NCBI GenBank assembly: GCA_965601485.1
Contig: OZ271846.1
Span: 744,001-808,000, forward strand
Direction of reading: 5' to 3'
Origin: Methylotenera_A aquatica
Lineage (GTDB): Bacteria > Pseudomonadota > Gammaproteobacteria > Burkholderiales > Methylophilaceae
Length of the DNA stretch: 64,000 nucleotides
Shown piece after piece: positions 50,526-60,263 of the stretch. How positions within the stretch are numbered: the first letter of the stretch is position 1; each line of letters begins with the position of its first letter. Below the pieces are notes generated by a model. It did no database searches and was not told where the DNA came from. It saw nothing but the letters and a program-made list of their open reading frames with translations. Position numbers and translations under genes: made by a program.

Positions 50526-52094
50526 ATGGATAAGATGCGCAGAAATTTGATGATTGGAACACTAGCCACCGCAGTAGTGGGAGTATTTGGCAGTGGTGTT
50601 GCGCGCCAAAAAGTTGCTAACAAAACAATACCTGCCGCAAATGCAAAGCTTGGTATCAATTTAGCTGGTGTTGCCTATTGGGCTAGCGAGTTTCCATTTG
50701 TTGATTTATTTAAGCAGTCGGGCGAATGGTTTGTTGAGGGCAAAGAATATGCATTTGCGCTGGATGCTGATGGTTGGATTACTCAACTACCGCATGGCAT
50801 GGTTGCTTCAACAATGATCAGCGTGTTTGAGAGTGAGCATTTTCCCAATGGTGATTATGTAATTTTGTATGAAGGAGAGGGCGTGATTAAAGCGCCCAAT
50901 CACTTGCGTAAATCAGCGCAATCAGGGCGTATAGTAGTAAGTATTAACGCGCAAAAAGGTCATTTTAGGCTGGAAATTAGCAAGATCAACCCACAAAACT
51001 ATATTAAAAATATCCGTATTGTGCCTTTAAGCCAAGAACAAACTTATACAAAAATGCGCTGGAATCCTGCATTTTTAGGGCGTTGGAATGGTGTTGCTTG
51101 CTTAAGGTTTATGGATTTTATGCAAACCAATGGTTCATCAAAAACTAGTTGGTCAGATCGCTCCAAGCCAACTGACTCAAGATTTGGCAATGGTGTGCCT
51201 TTAGAGTGGCTGGTGGATTTAGCCAATCAGCTTAATTGCGATGCTTGGTTTTGCATGCCGCACAGAGCGAATGACGACTACATAAAACAATCTGCCATCT
51301 ACGTAAAAGAGCATTTAAAACCACAGTTGCGTGCTTGGATAGAAAACTCAAACGAGGTCTGGAACGGTGGTTTTCAGCAGCACCAAGATGCTTCAAAAGC
51401 AGGTTTAAAGCTAAAACTTTCAGATAAATCTTGGGAAGCCGCGCTTAAGTATTATGCGTATCGCTCTATGCAAATTTTTAAAATTTGGTCGGATGTTTTT
51501 AAAGGTAATCAGCGTATAGTCAGAGTGCTTTCATCACAATCGGCTTATTATCATTCTGCTGAAGTAATTCTTGGTTTTGAAGATTCCGCCAGTCATGCAG
51601 ATGTTTTAGCTATTGCGCCTTATGTTTCTTTTAATGTGCCAACCAAAGATGAGAGAGGCTTAGATGACAAAACTGTTAGTCAATGGAATTTGAATCAGTT
51701 ATTTGAGCATCTTAATAAAGTTGCCCTGCCAGAATCGACTCAATGGATGAAAGATAATAAAAAAGTAGCCGATTCCTATGGCCTTAAATTGGTGGCTTAT
51801 GAAGCAGGTCAGCATTTGGTTGGTGTTGGTGGCGGAGAGAATAATGAGAAGCTGAAAGATTTATTCTACAAAGCCAATGCTGATGTTCGCATGGGTGAAA
51901 TTTACAGCAAAAGTTTGATGGCTTGGGAGCAATTGGGTGGTGATTTAACGTGTAGTTATTACAGTGTAGGTACTTGGTCTAAATGGGGTAGTTGGGGCTT
52001 GTTGCAACGCTATGATGATAACCCTGCAAATTCGCCTAAATTGACAGCCAATATTAAATGGGCAATTTCGCGCGGCCAAAAAATGGCTATTTAG
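50526..52094 (+). CDS. Exported glycoside-hydrolase-like protein (Tat signal)
   Basis: A 522-residue exported protein with a probable TIM-barrel hydrolase domain; substrate unknown. The N-terminus MDKMRRNLMIGTLATAVVG has a twin-arginine motif (RRNLM) and hydrophobic core, suggesting Tat export. An N-terminal beta region (about residues 35-160) is followed by the barrel, with IENSNEVWNGGF (about residues 275-286), the NE pair expected for the acid/base of clan-A glycosidases, and a candidate nucleophile region LVAYEAGQHL (about residues 422-431). Similar SNEVWN proteins are often listed as cellulose-binding or hypothetical. It starts 16 bases after mtnA and ends 11 bases before the aldolase gene. 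Start could also be ATG 50535. Confidence 0.65.
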   Translation: MDKMRRNLMIGTLATAVVGVFGSGVARQKVANKTIPAANAKLGINLAGVAYWASEFPFVDLFKQSGEWFVEGKEYAFALDADGWITQLPHGMVASTMISVFESEHFPNGDYVILYEGEGVIKAPNHLRKSAQSGRIVVSINAQKGHFRLEISKINPQNYIKNIRIVPLSQEQTYTKMRWNPAFLGRWNGVACLRFMDFMQTNGSSKTSWSDRSKPTDSRFGNGVPLEWLVDLANQLNCDAWFCMPHRANDDYIKQSAIYVKEHLKPQLRAWIENSNEVWNGGFQQHQDASKAGLKLKLSDKSWEAALKYYAYRSMQIFKIWSDVFKGNQRIVRVLSSQSAYYHSAEVILGFEDSASHADVLAIAPYVSFNVPTKDERGLDDKTVSQWNLNQLFEHLNKVALPESTQWMKDNKKVADSYGLKLVAYEAGQHLVGVGGGENNEKLKDLFYKANADVRMGEIYSKSLMAWEQLGGDLTCSYYSVGTWSKWGSWGLLQRYDDNPANSPKLTANIKWAISRGQKMAI

Positions 52095-52105
52095 TGGATA
52101 TTACA

Positions 52106-52759
52106 ATGCAAAACGCACAACATAAATTACTAAACATAACGCATCAACTAACCCAGTTTGGATTAAACAAAGGCACATCAGGCAATGTAAGTGTAAGAAG
52201 TGGTGATGAATTTTTTGTGACACCAAGCGGCATGTCGACAGAGGAAATGACGCCATGCAGCATGGTAAAAATGAGCTTTGATGGCAGTTTTGAATTGCAA
52301 AGTGAATCAAATGCTAAAAAGCCCTCATCCGAATGGCGATTTCATCGCGATATTTTAGCCAATCGCCCAGAAATAAATGCGGTTATTCACACCCACAGCA
52401 TGTTCGCTACCACCATTGCATGTCTGCACAAAGATATTCCACCGTTTCACTACATGATAGTCGTTGCGGGAGGTGATACGATTCGCTGTGCGCCCTATGC
52501 TTTGTTTGGCTCACAAGCTTTATCAGATAATGCTTTGATTGCTTTAACAGACCGCAAAGCCTGCTTACTGGCTAACCATGGCATGATCACACTAGGTGCT
52601 GATTTGCATGATGCGCTGGCAGTGACGGTAGAAGTAGAAAATTTGTGTGAGCAATATTGGCGGATATTACAGATTGATACTAATCCACCATTATTAAATG
52701 AAGCTGAAATGCGAGAAGTGTTTCAGCAGTTTAAGGGGTATGGCAAGTGGGAAGTTTAA
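52106..52759 (+). CDS. Class II aldolase, L-fuculose-1-phosphate aldolase type
   Basis: Predicted zinc aldolase making or cleaving a ketose 1-phosphate to DHAP and an aldehyde. From the ATG at 52106 it is 217 residues (E. coli FucA 215) and the active-site residues align with a constant shift of three: E76 (PSSEWRFH), H95 and H97 (IHTHS), H158 (ANHGM), against E73, H92, H94, H155 of FucA. HYMIVVAGGD and CAPYALFG also match FucA closely. No fucose genes are near; mtnA lies upstream, and FucA-like enzymes (Ald2) cleave methylthioribulose 1-phosphate in the DHAP shunt, the function I infer. An earlier in-frame start at 52058 would lie inside the preceding gene. Confidence 0.88.
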   Translation: MQNAQHKLLNITHQLTQFGLNKGTSGNVSVRSGDEFFVTPSGMSTEEMTPCSMVKMSFDGSFELQSESNAKKPSSEWRFHRDILANRPEINAVIHTHSMFATTIACLHKDIPPFHYMIVVAGGDTIRCAPYALFGSQALSDNALIALTDRKACLLANHGMITLGADLHDALAVTVEVENLCEQYWRILQIDTNPPLLNEAEMREVFQQFKGYGKWEV

Positions 52760-53462
52760 ATTTATCTTTTGGCAACAATTTTATTTGAAGCATTATCCAT
52801 TTCTACATGCAACATGGATGCGCGGTCAAATTCTTTTGTTAAAAATGCTTTTAATTTAATTGCAGGATAGCTTTTATTGTTGCAATTATAGGATGGAATT
52901 TTCATGGAATATGACTTATTAGGCAAACTAAGCTGGGCAAAAGATAATATTAGCCTTTTCATACCACGATGTTTTGATCTGTTAATTATCGCTGACAGGT
53001 GTCCAAAATGTACGTCATTTTTAATACTTGTTATTAAACGATGAACAGAACTAAATTCTTAATTATTTCTAATACTTAATTAGTGTTAGTTTTATGTTCA
53101 AGCCGAGGATTGGTACTTATATTAAATCCAAAAGCTTAATAAATTGCATACGAATAAACATCAGTAAGACTATGCAAGCTTTATAGGCAAGGTAAAACAT
53201 TTCGGTCCACTCTAATTAGAATGTGCTCTTTTTGGTGTGAGTTTTCAAAAAAATTTCAATAGCATGTTTATTTCTTAATTCTTTTTCAAAAAATTAACAA
53301 TTATTTTTTTGCTTCATAATAGTGATAGTGTGCATATTCTCTTTGAAGAGAAACGGATTGAAGACTAATTTTGGCAATTTCAAGCTGTTTTTTTGTAAAT
53401 ACGTAGAATAGATTTTGAGTGCCCTAAATTTTCCAAATAGTCATATTTAATAACTTTAAAAA
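52760..53462. other. Unexplained 703-base gap between convergent genes
   Basis: AT-rich DNA between the aldolase and the symporter gene. It holds a 66-codon minus-strand frame (52762-52962) with no recognisable domain or good ribosome site, a small inverted repeat AAAATG/CATTTT (53005-53021), and a palindrome TCTAATTAGA near 53210. I recognise no gene, RNA or insertion sequence; it may be eroded former coding DNA. Confidence 0.5.
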
Positions 53463-55472
53463 TTAATGCGAAACATCTTCCGCATGCAAGCCAGTATTCT
53501 GCCGGACATAAAGCTCTTCCCATAACATTTCACTGCGTTTATCGCGGGTTAACAGTGAGAATAAAATCACCATTAAAAAACCTAATGGAATGGAAATAAT
53601 GCCCGGGTTTTTAAGCCTAAATAGCGGCTTTTCTAAACCCATCATACTGGTGCGTTGGTTTGAGTATTTGGCCATATCTTCTTTGGCTTTTGCAATCTGT
53701 TTTTCCAGCGTAGCTATTTTAATTTGCCCTTTTTTAGATTCTTCAATTGACGTGTCATGGTCAATTTCGCTGCCAATCAATACCACTTGAAACGCTAAGC
53801 TATCAAGCGCCGCTACAGCAGGCTTGGCGGGTTCGGCTTTTTGGCAAAAAGTAAAGAATTCGCAAATCAATCCTTTACTGGCTTTTGCTGCAACTGCAGG
53901 TTTACTTGCTGCGCCTTCCAGCACTATTTTTGCGTCCGCTACCATTTTTTGCGGGTAGGTCATATTGGGAGAAATCAGCACTAATAGAATCGCACTGCCT
54001 GCACCAATCAGCATGCCCATTACCACGCCTGTGGTATTGCATTTTTTCCAGTATAGCGTGAGGAATATTGCGGGTAAATTGCTGCTGGCGGCCACGGCAA
54101 AGGCCATGCCAACTAGGTGTGCTACGTTTTGCCCTTTTGCCAGCATACCGATAATGATGGCAATCATCCCTACACCAATACTCGCAATACGCGCGGCTTT
54201 CATTTGTTGCGCTTGGCTGGCATTGCCATCTTTAATCACGTTGACGTATAAATCGTGCGCAATGGCGCTGGCCGATGCCAGCACTAATCCAGCGACAACA
54301 GCTACTATTGTGGCAAAAGCAACTGCGGCTACAATCGCCAGCATAAAGTTGCCTAACAAAGAATGTTCACCGCCACCTAAATATTGTGCTAATAAAGGCG
54401 CCGCCATATTACCGCCTTTATCAATACCGCCTATTGTTTCTGGCCCTACATGCATGGCGGCGCCAAAGCCTAAAAATAGCGTGAGCACATAAAAGCCGCC
54501 AATAATTGCCATGGCCCACACCACGCTTTTGCGTGCTTCTTGCGCATTTGGTACGGTAAAAAAGCGCATTAAAATATGCGGCAAGCCAGCGGTGCCAAAT
54601 ACCAAGGCCATGCCTAGACTAATCTGGTCTATTGGGTCTTTTAAGAATAATCCGGGCTCTAAAAAGCGTTGCCCAAGATCCTGTGCGCTCATGCTGATGG
54701 CAGCTTTGCCCAATAGCTTAGCCACTTGCGCCTGAATTTTTGGGTCATCCACTACGGCTTGTAAAAAGGTGGGCAGGCTAAACCCGTAAGGTAACCAAAC
54801 TAAAGTCACTAATACCAGGGAGGCAATCACCAGCAAAACGGCTTTGACGATTTGCACGTAGGTGGTGGCCACCATGCCGCCAAAAACCACATAAGCCAGC
54901 ATCAAACAGCCTACCACAATGACCGAAATTTCGTAATCGATACCAATGAGTGTTTTAACCAACACTCCACCACCAACCATTTGCGCGGTGAGGTAAAAAA
55001 TAGAAACGGTAATAGTAGAAAGTGCGGCAATGATGCGCGCTTTTTTTGGGTCGTTACGGAATGCCAGAATATCACCAAGCGTATATTTGCCGATATTGCG
55101 GCAGGGTTCGGCAATCACTAATAGCACGGCGATATAGCCCATTAGAAAGCCCACTGAATACATAAATCCATCGTAACCATACAAAGATATTAAGCCAGCA
55201 ATACCTAAGAAAGAAGCGGCAGAAAGATAGTCACCTGCAATCGCCCAGCCGTTTTGCAAGCCGCTAATGCTATTACCAGCGGCATAAAAATCGGCAGTAG
55301 ATTTTACGCGTTTGCTGGCCCAATAGGTGATGTACATGGTGGCGCCAATAATGCCGCTAAAGACTATAAACGTTAGCCAATGATATTCAATGACTACAGC
55401 GCCATGATTAGCTAATTCGGCAAAAGAGAGCGTGCAAAATAATGACACTAAGGAGACAAGTAGGATTTTCAT
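53463..55472 (-). CDS. Sodium:solute symporter, acetate/short-chain acid type (ActP-like)
   Basis: Inner-membrane Na+-coupled symporter of the SSS family, probably for acetate or related monocarboxylates. The 669-residue product has a first hydrophobic segment like a signal, then about 13 helices with the ActP-type ADFYAAGNSISGLQNGWAIAGDY (about residues 60-82, shown in part) and SFLGIAGLI. It is about 120 residues longer than E. coli ActP because a charged, Ala/Lys-rich soluble insert (about residues 515-625) with a coiled-coil-like stretch precedes the last helix. Such inserts occur in the VC_2705-type subfamily. Its start overlaps the DUF485 gene stop by four bases (ATGA), the usual pairing. 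Confidence 0.88.
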   Translation of the reverse strand: MKILLVSLVSLFCTLSFAELANHGAVVIEYHWLTFIVFSGIIGATMYITYWASKRVKSTADFYAAGNSISGLQNGWAIAGDYLSAASFLGIAGLISLYGYDGFMYSVGFLMGYIAVLLVIAEPCRNIGKYTLGDILAFRNDPKKARIIAALSTITVSIFYLTAQMVGGGVLVKTLIGIDYEISVIVVGCLMLAYVVFGGMVATTYVQIVKAVLLVIASLVLVTLVWLPYGFSLPTFLQAVVDDPKIQAQVAKLLGKAAISMSAQDLGQRFLEPGLFLKDPIDQISLGMALVFGTAGLPHILMRFFTVPNAQEARKSVVWAMAIIGGFYVLTLFLGFGAAMHVGPETIGGIDKGGNMAAPLLAQYLGGGEHSLLGNFMLAIVAAVAFATIVAVVAGLVLASASAIAHDLYVNVIKDGNASQAQQMKAARIASIGVGMIAIIIGMLAKGQNVAHLVGMAFAVAASSNLPAIFLTLYWKKCNTTGVVMGMLIGAGSAILLVLISPNMTYPQKMVADAKIVLEGAASKPAVAAKASKGLICEFFTFCQKAEPAKPAVAALDSLAFQVVLIGSEIDHDTSIEESKKGQIKIATLEKQIAKAKEDMAKYSNQRTSMMGLEKPLFRLKNPGIISIPLGFLMVILFSLLTRDKRSEMLWEELYVRQNTGLHAEDVSH

Positions 55473-55798
55473 ATGACACCCTTAATATCATCTGCATCCT
55501 CTATTAATGCCTTAGCGCGAGCATCAAATTCGTGGTTAGCGCGCCTGGCATAAATGACGGCGATACACCAAGCCACAATAAATTGACTTAAGGCAAATAA
55601 CAAGCCAATATTAATCACTCCCCAAATTTTGATGGTTAAAATCAGCTGAAAATAGGCTGCGGCAATCGGCAGGCAGAAAAAATAAATCAACGCAAACAAC
55701 ATCATACGCCATAAAAAGCGATTTTTATCCCTATGCAAAGTCTGAAAGCGAGGGTCTGCCTCAATCGCTTGCCAATGAGTATTGGTATTTTTTATCAT
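55469..55798 (-). CDS. DUF485 membrane protein, symporter partner (YjcH-like)
   Basis: A 109-residue protein with two membrane helices (about residues 30-52 and 60-84) and a charged C-terminus. DUF485 proteins are almost always encoded directly upstream of ActP-type symporters, as yjcH-actP in E. coli, and are thought to assist the transporter. Family features include DPRFQTLHRDKNRF (about residues 15-28) and the WCIAVIYARRAN segment. The four-base overlap with the symporter gene suggests coupled translation. Confidence 0.88.
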   Translation of the reverse strand: MIKNTNTHWQAIEADPRFQTLHRDKNRFLWRMMLFALIYFFCLPIAAAYFQLILTIKIWGVINIGLLFALSQFIVAWCIAVIYARRANHEFDARAKALIEDADDIKGVI

Positions 55799-55940
55799 GG
55801 TTTACCTTAAATTTTATTATTAGCTTGGTACTAATTTAGCTTGATTTTAGGGGTGCTTTTGCTAGTTATTGTAATGGCTTTACGGTAAAATTACTTCCCG
55901 TCTGTATGAAGTCATTCGTACGCTAATATTCAAGGGTTTT

Positions 55941-57572
55941 ATGACCAAATATGTATTCGTCACTGGCGGTGTAGTTTCTTCTCTTGGTAAAGGTATCGCG
56001 GCCGCAAGCCTTGGTGCAATACTCGAATCGCGTGGCATTAGAGTCACTATGCTTAAGCTAGACCCCTATATTAACGTCGATCCAGGCACTATGTCGCCTT
56101 TTCAGCACGGTGAAGTTTTTGTGACTGATGATGGCGCAGAAACCGATTTGGATTTAGGTCACTATGAGCGTTTTATTAGCCAGCGCATGGCAAAACGCAA
56201 TAGCTTTACTACAGGTCAAATTTACGATGCTGTAATTAAAAAAGAACGCCGTGGTGACTATCTTGGTAAAACCGTGCAGGTGATTCCGCACATTACTGAT
56301 GAAATCAAAAATCATATTAAGCGTGGCGCAGAAGGTGCGGATGTGGCGATTGTAGAAGTAGGTGGCACGGTAGGCGATATTGAATCGTTACCTTTTTTAG
56401 AAGCCATTCGCCAAATGGGTTTTGAAGAAGGCCGTAACAATGCCTGTTATGTGCATTTAACTTTACTGCCTTGGATTCCAACCGCTGGTGAGCTTAAAAC
56501 CAAACCAACGCAACACAGTGTAAAAGAATTACGTCAAATTGGTATTCAGCCCGACATTTTATTGTGCCGCGCCGAACGTAATATTCCAGAAGATGAAAAA
56601 CGTAAAATTGCGCTGTTTACCAATGTCGCGTTTGAAGCAGTGATTAGCGCCATTGATAGCGATTCTATTTATAAAATCCCAGGTTTGCTGCACGACCAAA
56701 TGATGGATGAAATCGTTTGCCATAAGCTGAACATTTTGGCCAAAGCGGCTGATTTATCGGCTTGGAAAAACATTGTTAACCGTATCGAAAATCCAAAATA
56801 TACGGCTAATATTTCCTTTGTTGGAAAATATGTCGATTTAACCGAAAGCTATAAATCACTTACTGAAGCCTTAATCCATGCGGGTATTCACACAGCATCA
56901 AAAGTGAAAATTCACTATATTGATAGTGAAGAAATCGAACAAAATGGCACAGCAAAATTGGCTAATATGGATGCGATTTTAATTCCGGGTGGATTTGGTG
57001 TACGTGGTACAGAGGGCAAAATTGCTGCTATTCGATATGCACGCGAGAATAAAGTGCCTTATCTAGGTATTTGCTTAGGCATGCAATTAGCTGTGATTGA
57101 GTTTGCGCGCAATGTGGCAGGATTAACAGGTGCCAACAGTACTGAATTTAATGCAGAAGCGCCGCACAAACTCATTGGCTTGATTGATGAGTGGCAAGAC
57201 GCTAATGGTAAAGTTGAAAAGCGCGATGAAAATTCTGACTTGGGTGGCACCATGCGTTTAGGTGCTCAGTCTTGCCCAACAGTTGCCGATACCTTGGCGG
57301 CTAGTATTTACGGCTCACAAGTGAATGAGCGACATCGTCATCGTTATGAAGTGAATAATCATTACGTTGAACAGCTTAAAAAGGCGGGTTTAGTGATTTC
57401 TGCGCGCACCACAGGTGAAGATTTGTGTGAAATGATTGAATTGCCAAAAGCCACGCATCCTTGGTTTGTGGGTTGTCAGTTTCACCCGGAATTTACTTCT
57501 AATCCGCGTGCAGGTCATCCACTATTTAAAGCCTATGTGCAAGCGGCTTTAGATAATAAAAAGGCAAAATAA
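55941..57572 (+). CDS. pyrG: CTP synthase
   Basis: Makes CTP from UTP, ATP and glutamine. The 543-residue product has the N-terminal synthetase domain (VFVTGGVVSSLGKGIAAASL at residues 4-23) and a C-terminal class I glutaminase with the oxyanion segment GGFGVRG (about 351-357), catalytic cysteine in GICLGMQ (about 377-383), and the His-Glu pair in QFHPEF (about 513-518). Length is standard. It starts the pyrG-kdsA-eno-ftsB block conserved in proteobacteria, and its stop directly abuts kdsA. Confidence 0.98.
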   Translation: MTKYVFVTGGVVSSLGKGIAAASLGAILESRGIRVTMLKLDPYINVDPGTMSPFQHGEVFVTDDGAETDLDLGHYERFISQRMAKRNSFTTGQIYDAVIKKERRGDYLGKTVQVIPHITDEIKNHIKRGAEGADVAIVEVGGTVGDIESLPFLEAIRQMGFEEGRNNACYVHLTLLPWIPTAGELKTKPTQHSVKELRQIGIQPDILLCRAERNIPEDEKRKIALFTNVAFEAVISAIDSDSIYKIPGLLHDQMMDEIVCHKLNILAKAADLSAWKNIVNRIENPKYTANISFVGKYVDLTESYKSLTEALIHAGIHTASKVKIHYIDSEEIEQNGTAKLANMDAILIPGGFGVRGTEGKIAAIRYARENKVPYLGICLGMQLAVIEFARNVAGLTGANSTEFNAEAPHKLIGLIDEWQDANGKVEKRDENSDLGGTMRLGAQSCPTVADTLAASIYGSQVNERHRHRYEVNNHYVEQLKKAGLVISARTTGEDLCEMIELPKATHPWFVGCQFHPEFTSNPRAGHPLFKAYVQAALDNKKAK

Positions 57573-58412
57573 ATGAAATTATGTAACTTTGATGTTGGCT
57601 TGGAGCATCCGCTTTTTTTAATTGCAGGTCCTTGCGTGATTGAATCGCGTGAATTTGCGATTGAAACAGCTGGTAAGCTAAAAGAAATTGCGGCTAGGGT
57701 GGGCATTCCATTTATTTATAAATCGAGTTACGACAAAGCTAATAGAAGTTCGACCAAGACATTTAGAGGTTTTGGTATGGATGAAGGTTTACGCATTTTA
57801 GATGAAGTGCGTAGCCAAATTGGCGTGCCTGTGTTAACGGATGTGCATACTACTGAACAAGTGCCGTATGTAGCAGCGGTGGTAGATATATTACAAACCC
57901 CAGCATTTTTGTGTCGCCAGACGGATTTTATTGTAGCAGTGGCGACTTGCGGCAAGCCTGTGAATATCAAAAAAGGCCAGTTTTTAGCGCCACATGATAT
58001 GTTACAAGTGGTGAATAAAGCGAAAGAGGCCAATGGCAACCAAGACACGATTATGGTGTGTGAGCGCGGTGCTAGCTTTGGCTACAATACATTGATATCA
58101 GATATGCGTGGTTTGGCGATCATGCGCGAAACTAATTGCCCTGTAGTTTTTGATGCCACGCACTCTGTGCAACAACCCGGCGGTCAAGGTGACAAGAGCG
58201 GCGGGCAAAGCCAGTTTGTTCCTGTATTAGCACGTGCGGCTGTGGCTAGTGGCATTGCTGGAGTGTTTATGGAAACGCATACAGACCCATCAAAAGCGTT
58301 ATCTGATGGTCCCAATGCGTGGCCTTTGCACAAAATGGAAGATTTATTGCATTTATTGCTAGACTTGGATAAATTGGTCAAAAAAGCAGGTTTTATTGAG
58401 AGTACGTTTTGA
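57573..58412 (+). CDS. kdsA: 3-deoxy-8-phosphooctulonate synthase
   Basis: Condenses arabinose 5-phosphate with phosphoenolpyruvate to KDO 8-phosphate, the first dedicated step of the lipopolysaccharide core sugar KDO. The 279-residue product has LIAGPCVIES (about residues 15-24), the FIYKSSYDKANRSS lysine segment (about 48-61) and DATHSVQQPGG (about 193-203). The ATG follows the pyrG stop with no gap. Whether it is the metal-dependent type was not decided, although the cysteine in AGPCVIES is present. Confidence 0.97.
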   Translation: MKLCNFDVGLEHPLFLIAGPCVIESREFAIETAGKLKEIAARVGIPFIYKSSYDKANRSSTKTFRGFGMDEGLRILDEVRSQIGVPVLTDVHTTEQVPYVAAVVDILQTPAFLCRQTDFIVAVATCGKPVNIKKGQFLAPHDMLQVVNKAKEANGNQDTIMVCERGASFGYNTLISDMRGLAIMRETNCPVVFDATHSVQQPGGQGDKSGGQSQFVPVLARAAVASGIAGVFMETHTDPSKALSDGPNAWPLHKMEDLLHLLLDLDKLVKKAGFIESTF

Positions 58413-58592
58413 CATTTGGAATAAACTATTGAAATAAAAAATCGGTCGCAGTGCACATTAATTTCACTAAGAAAATAACAGAAAAAAGTTAATTTTAGTA
58501 AATTGCGTAAATTTTCAAATATTTTGGTGTTGAATGTTCTCTGAGGCAGTGGTCTGCACTGTGGCTAAAAATTATAAAATTAAGGATAAGGT

Positions 58593-59879
58593 ATGAGCGC
58601 AATTGTAGATATTATCGCCCGCGAAATTTTAGATTCACGCGGTAACCCAACTGTTGAGTGTGATGTGTTACTAGAAAGTGGCGTTATTGGCCGTGCAGCG
58701 GTTCCTTCTGGTGCATCTACTGGTGCTAAAGAGGCAATGGAGCTGCGTGATGGTGATGCAGCGCGTTATCTGGGTAAAGGTGTATTGCAAGCGGTTGAGA
58801 ATGTGAATACCGAAATTACTGAAGCGATTATTGGCTTAGATTGCGAAGAGCAAAGCTTTATCGATAAAACCTTAATTGAGCTAGATGGCACAGAAAACAA
58901 AGACCGTTTAGGTGCAAACGCACTATTAGCCGTTTCGATGGCTTGTGCGCGTGCGGCGGCAGAAGAAAGTGGTTTGCCCTTGTACCGCTATTTAGGCGGT
59001 TCTGGCGCGATGCAATTACCCACACCAATGATGAATATTATCAACGGCGGTGCACACGCGGATAACTCAGTCGATATGCAAGAGTTTATGATTATTCCAG
59101 CTGGCTTGCCTTCATTTAGAGAGGCTATGCGTTGCGGTGCAGAGATTTTCCATCAACTAAAGAAAACGCTACACAAAAAAGGGTTAGCAACTACTGTGGG
59201 TGACGAAGGTGGTTTTGCACCTAATTTAGCCAGCAACGAAGATGCAATCAAACTTATTTTAGAGTCGATTTCCGATGCAGGTTACGAACCAGGACGAGAT
59301 GTGTATCTAGGCCTAGATTGTGCTAGTACCGAATTCTATAAGGACGGAAAATACCATCTTGAATCGGAAGGTTTAGCATTAAGCTCAGCCCAATTTACGG
59401 ATTATCTAGCCACATGGGTAGATAAATACCCAATTATCAGCATTGAAGATGGCATGGGCGAGTTTGATTGGGACGGCTGGGATATTCTAACCAAACGTTT
59501 AGGCAAAACCACACAATTGGTTGGCGATGACCTGTTTGTAACCAACTCTAAAATTCTGCGTGAAGGCATTAAACGCGGTGTGGCAAACTCTGTTTTGATT
59601 AAAGTAAATCAAATCGGTACGTTGACCGAAACATTCCAAACCATTGAAATGGCTAAGCGCGCTGGCTATACAGCTATTGTGTCGCATCGCTCTGGTGAAA
59701 CTGAAGATACAACGATTGCGGATATTTCAGTAGCAACCAACTCATTGCAAATTAAAACAGGCTCATTATGTCGCAGTGAGCGAATTGCGAAATACAACCA
59801 ATTATTGCGTATTGAAGAAGAGTTAGGCGATGCGACAAGTTATGCAGGTATGAGTGCTTTTTACCAGTTGTTTAAATAG
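58593..59879 (+). CDS. eno: Enolase
   Basis: Interconverts 2-phosphoglycerate and phosphoenolpyruvate, and in many proteobacteria is also part of the RNA degradosome. The 428-residue product has the N-terminal AREILDSRGNPTVE (about residues 9-22), the acid/base region GDEGGFAPN (about 205-213), metal ligands in GLDCAS, SIEDGM and GDDLFVTN, and the catalytic lysine in LIKVNQIGTLTE (about 336-347). The 180-base gap upstream contains a CAGTG-GTCTG-CACTG hairpin near 58546 and probably a promoter that I could not fix. ftsB follows after 10 bases. Confidence 0.98.
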   Translation: MSAIVDIIAREILDSRGNPTVECDVLLESGVIGRAAVPSGASTGAKEAMELRDGDAARYLGKGVLQAVENVNTEITEAIIGLDCEEQSFIDKTLIELDGTENKDRLGANALLAVSMACARAAAEESGLPLYRYLGGSGAMQLPTPMMNIINGGAHADNSVDMQEFMIIPAGLPSFREAMRCGAEIFHQLKKTLHKKGLATTVGDEGGFAPNLASNEDAIKLILESISDAGYEPGRDVYLGLDCASTEFYKDGKYHLESEGLALSSAQFTDYLATWVDKYPIISIEDGMGEFDWDGWDILTKRLGKTTQLVGDDLFVTNSKILREGIKRGVANSVLIKVNQIGTLTETFQTIEMAKRAGYTAIVSHRSGETEDTTIADISVATNSLQIKTGSLCRSERIAKYNQLLRIEEELGDATSYAGMSAFYQLFK

Positions 59880-59889
59880 CCTATCTTGA

Positions 59890-60213
59890 GTGAAAGCCTT
59901 AACTTTAATTTTTGTGATCCTAATTGCCTTGCTACAGTACCCGCTCTGGCTGGGCAAAGGTAGCTGGTTGCGAGTTTGGAATGTTAGTCAGCAAATTAGC
60001 AGCCAAAAAGAAAAAAATAAAGCACTAAAGCAACGCAACGAAACATTGAGTGCAGAAGTACGCGATTTAAAACAGGGTAACGCCGCAATCGAGGAACGTG
60101 CCCGCAGCGAGCTCGGCATGATTAAGGAGGATGAGGTGTTTTATCAGGTGATTAATCAACCTTTGCCAACAGTTCAGCCTAACCAATTGCCTGAAGTGAC
60201 ACCAGCTAAATAA
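59890..60213 (+). CDS. ftsB: Cell division protein FtsB
   Basis: Bitopic inner-membrane protein of the FtsQLB divisome complex, controlling septal peptidoglycan synthesis. The 107-residue product has a short cytoplasmic start, one membrane helix (about residues 4-20), and a periplasmic coiled coil (about 30-72, rich in Glu/Lys/Gln/Leu heptads) ending in the conserved EERARSELGMIKEDEVFYQ (about 67-85). The start is GTG at 59890. The eno-ftsB pair is conserved across proteobacteria. Confidence 0.94.
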   Translation: MKALTLIFVILIALLQYPLWLGKGSWLRVWNVSQQISSQKEKNKALKQRNETLSAEVRDLKQGNAAIEERARSELGMIKEDEVFYQVINQPLPTVQPNQLPEVTPAK

Positions 60214-60263
60214 AATCCAGCCAATATGGTTGCGCCCAAATCTACACTAGTTGCCACTGCGCC

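Noticed and set aside
53965..54492. 175-codon plus-strand frame opposite the symporter gene
   Set aside because: It is antisense to well-conserved transmembrane helices, with no ribosome site and no family resemblance.
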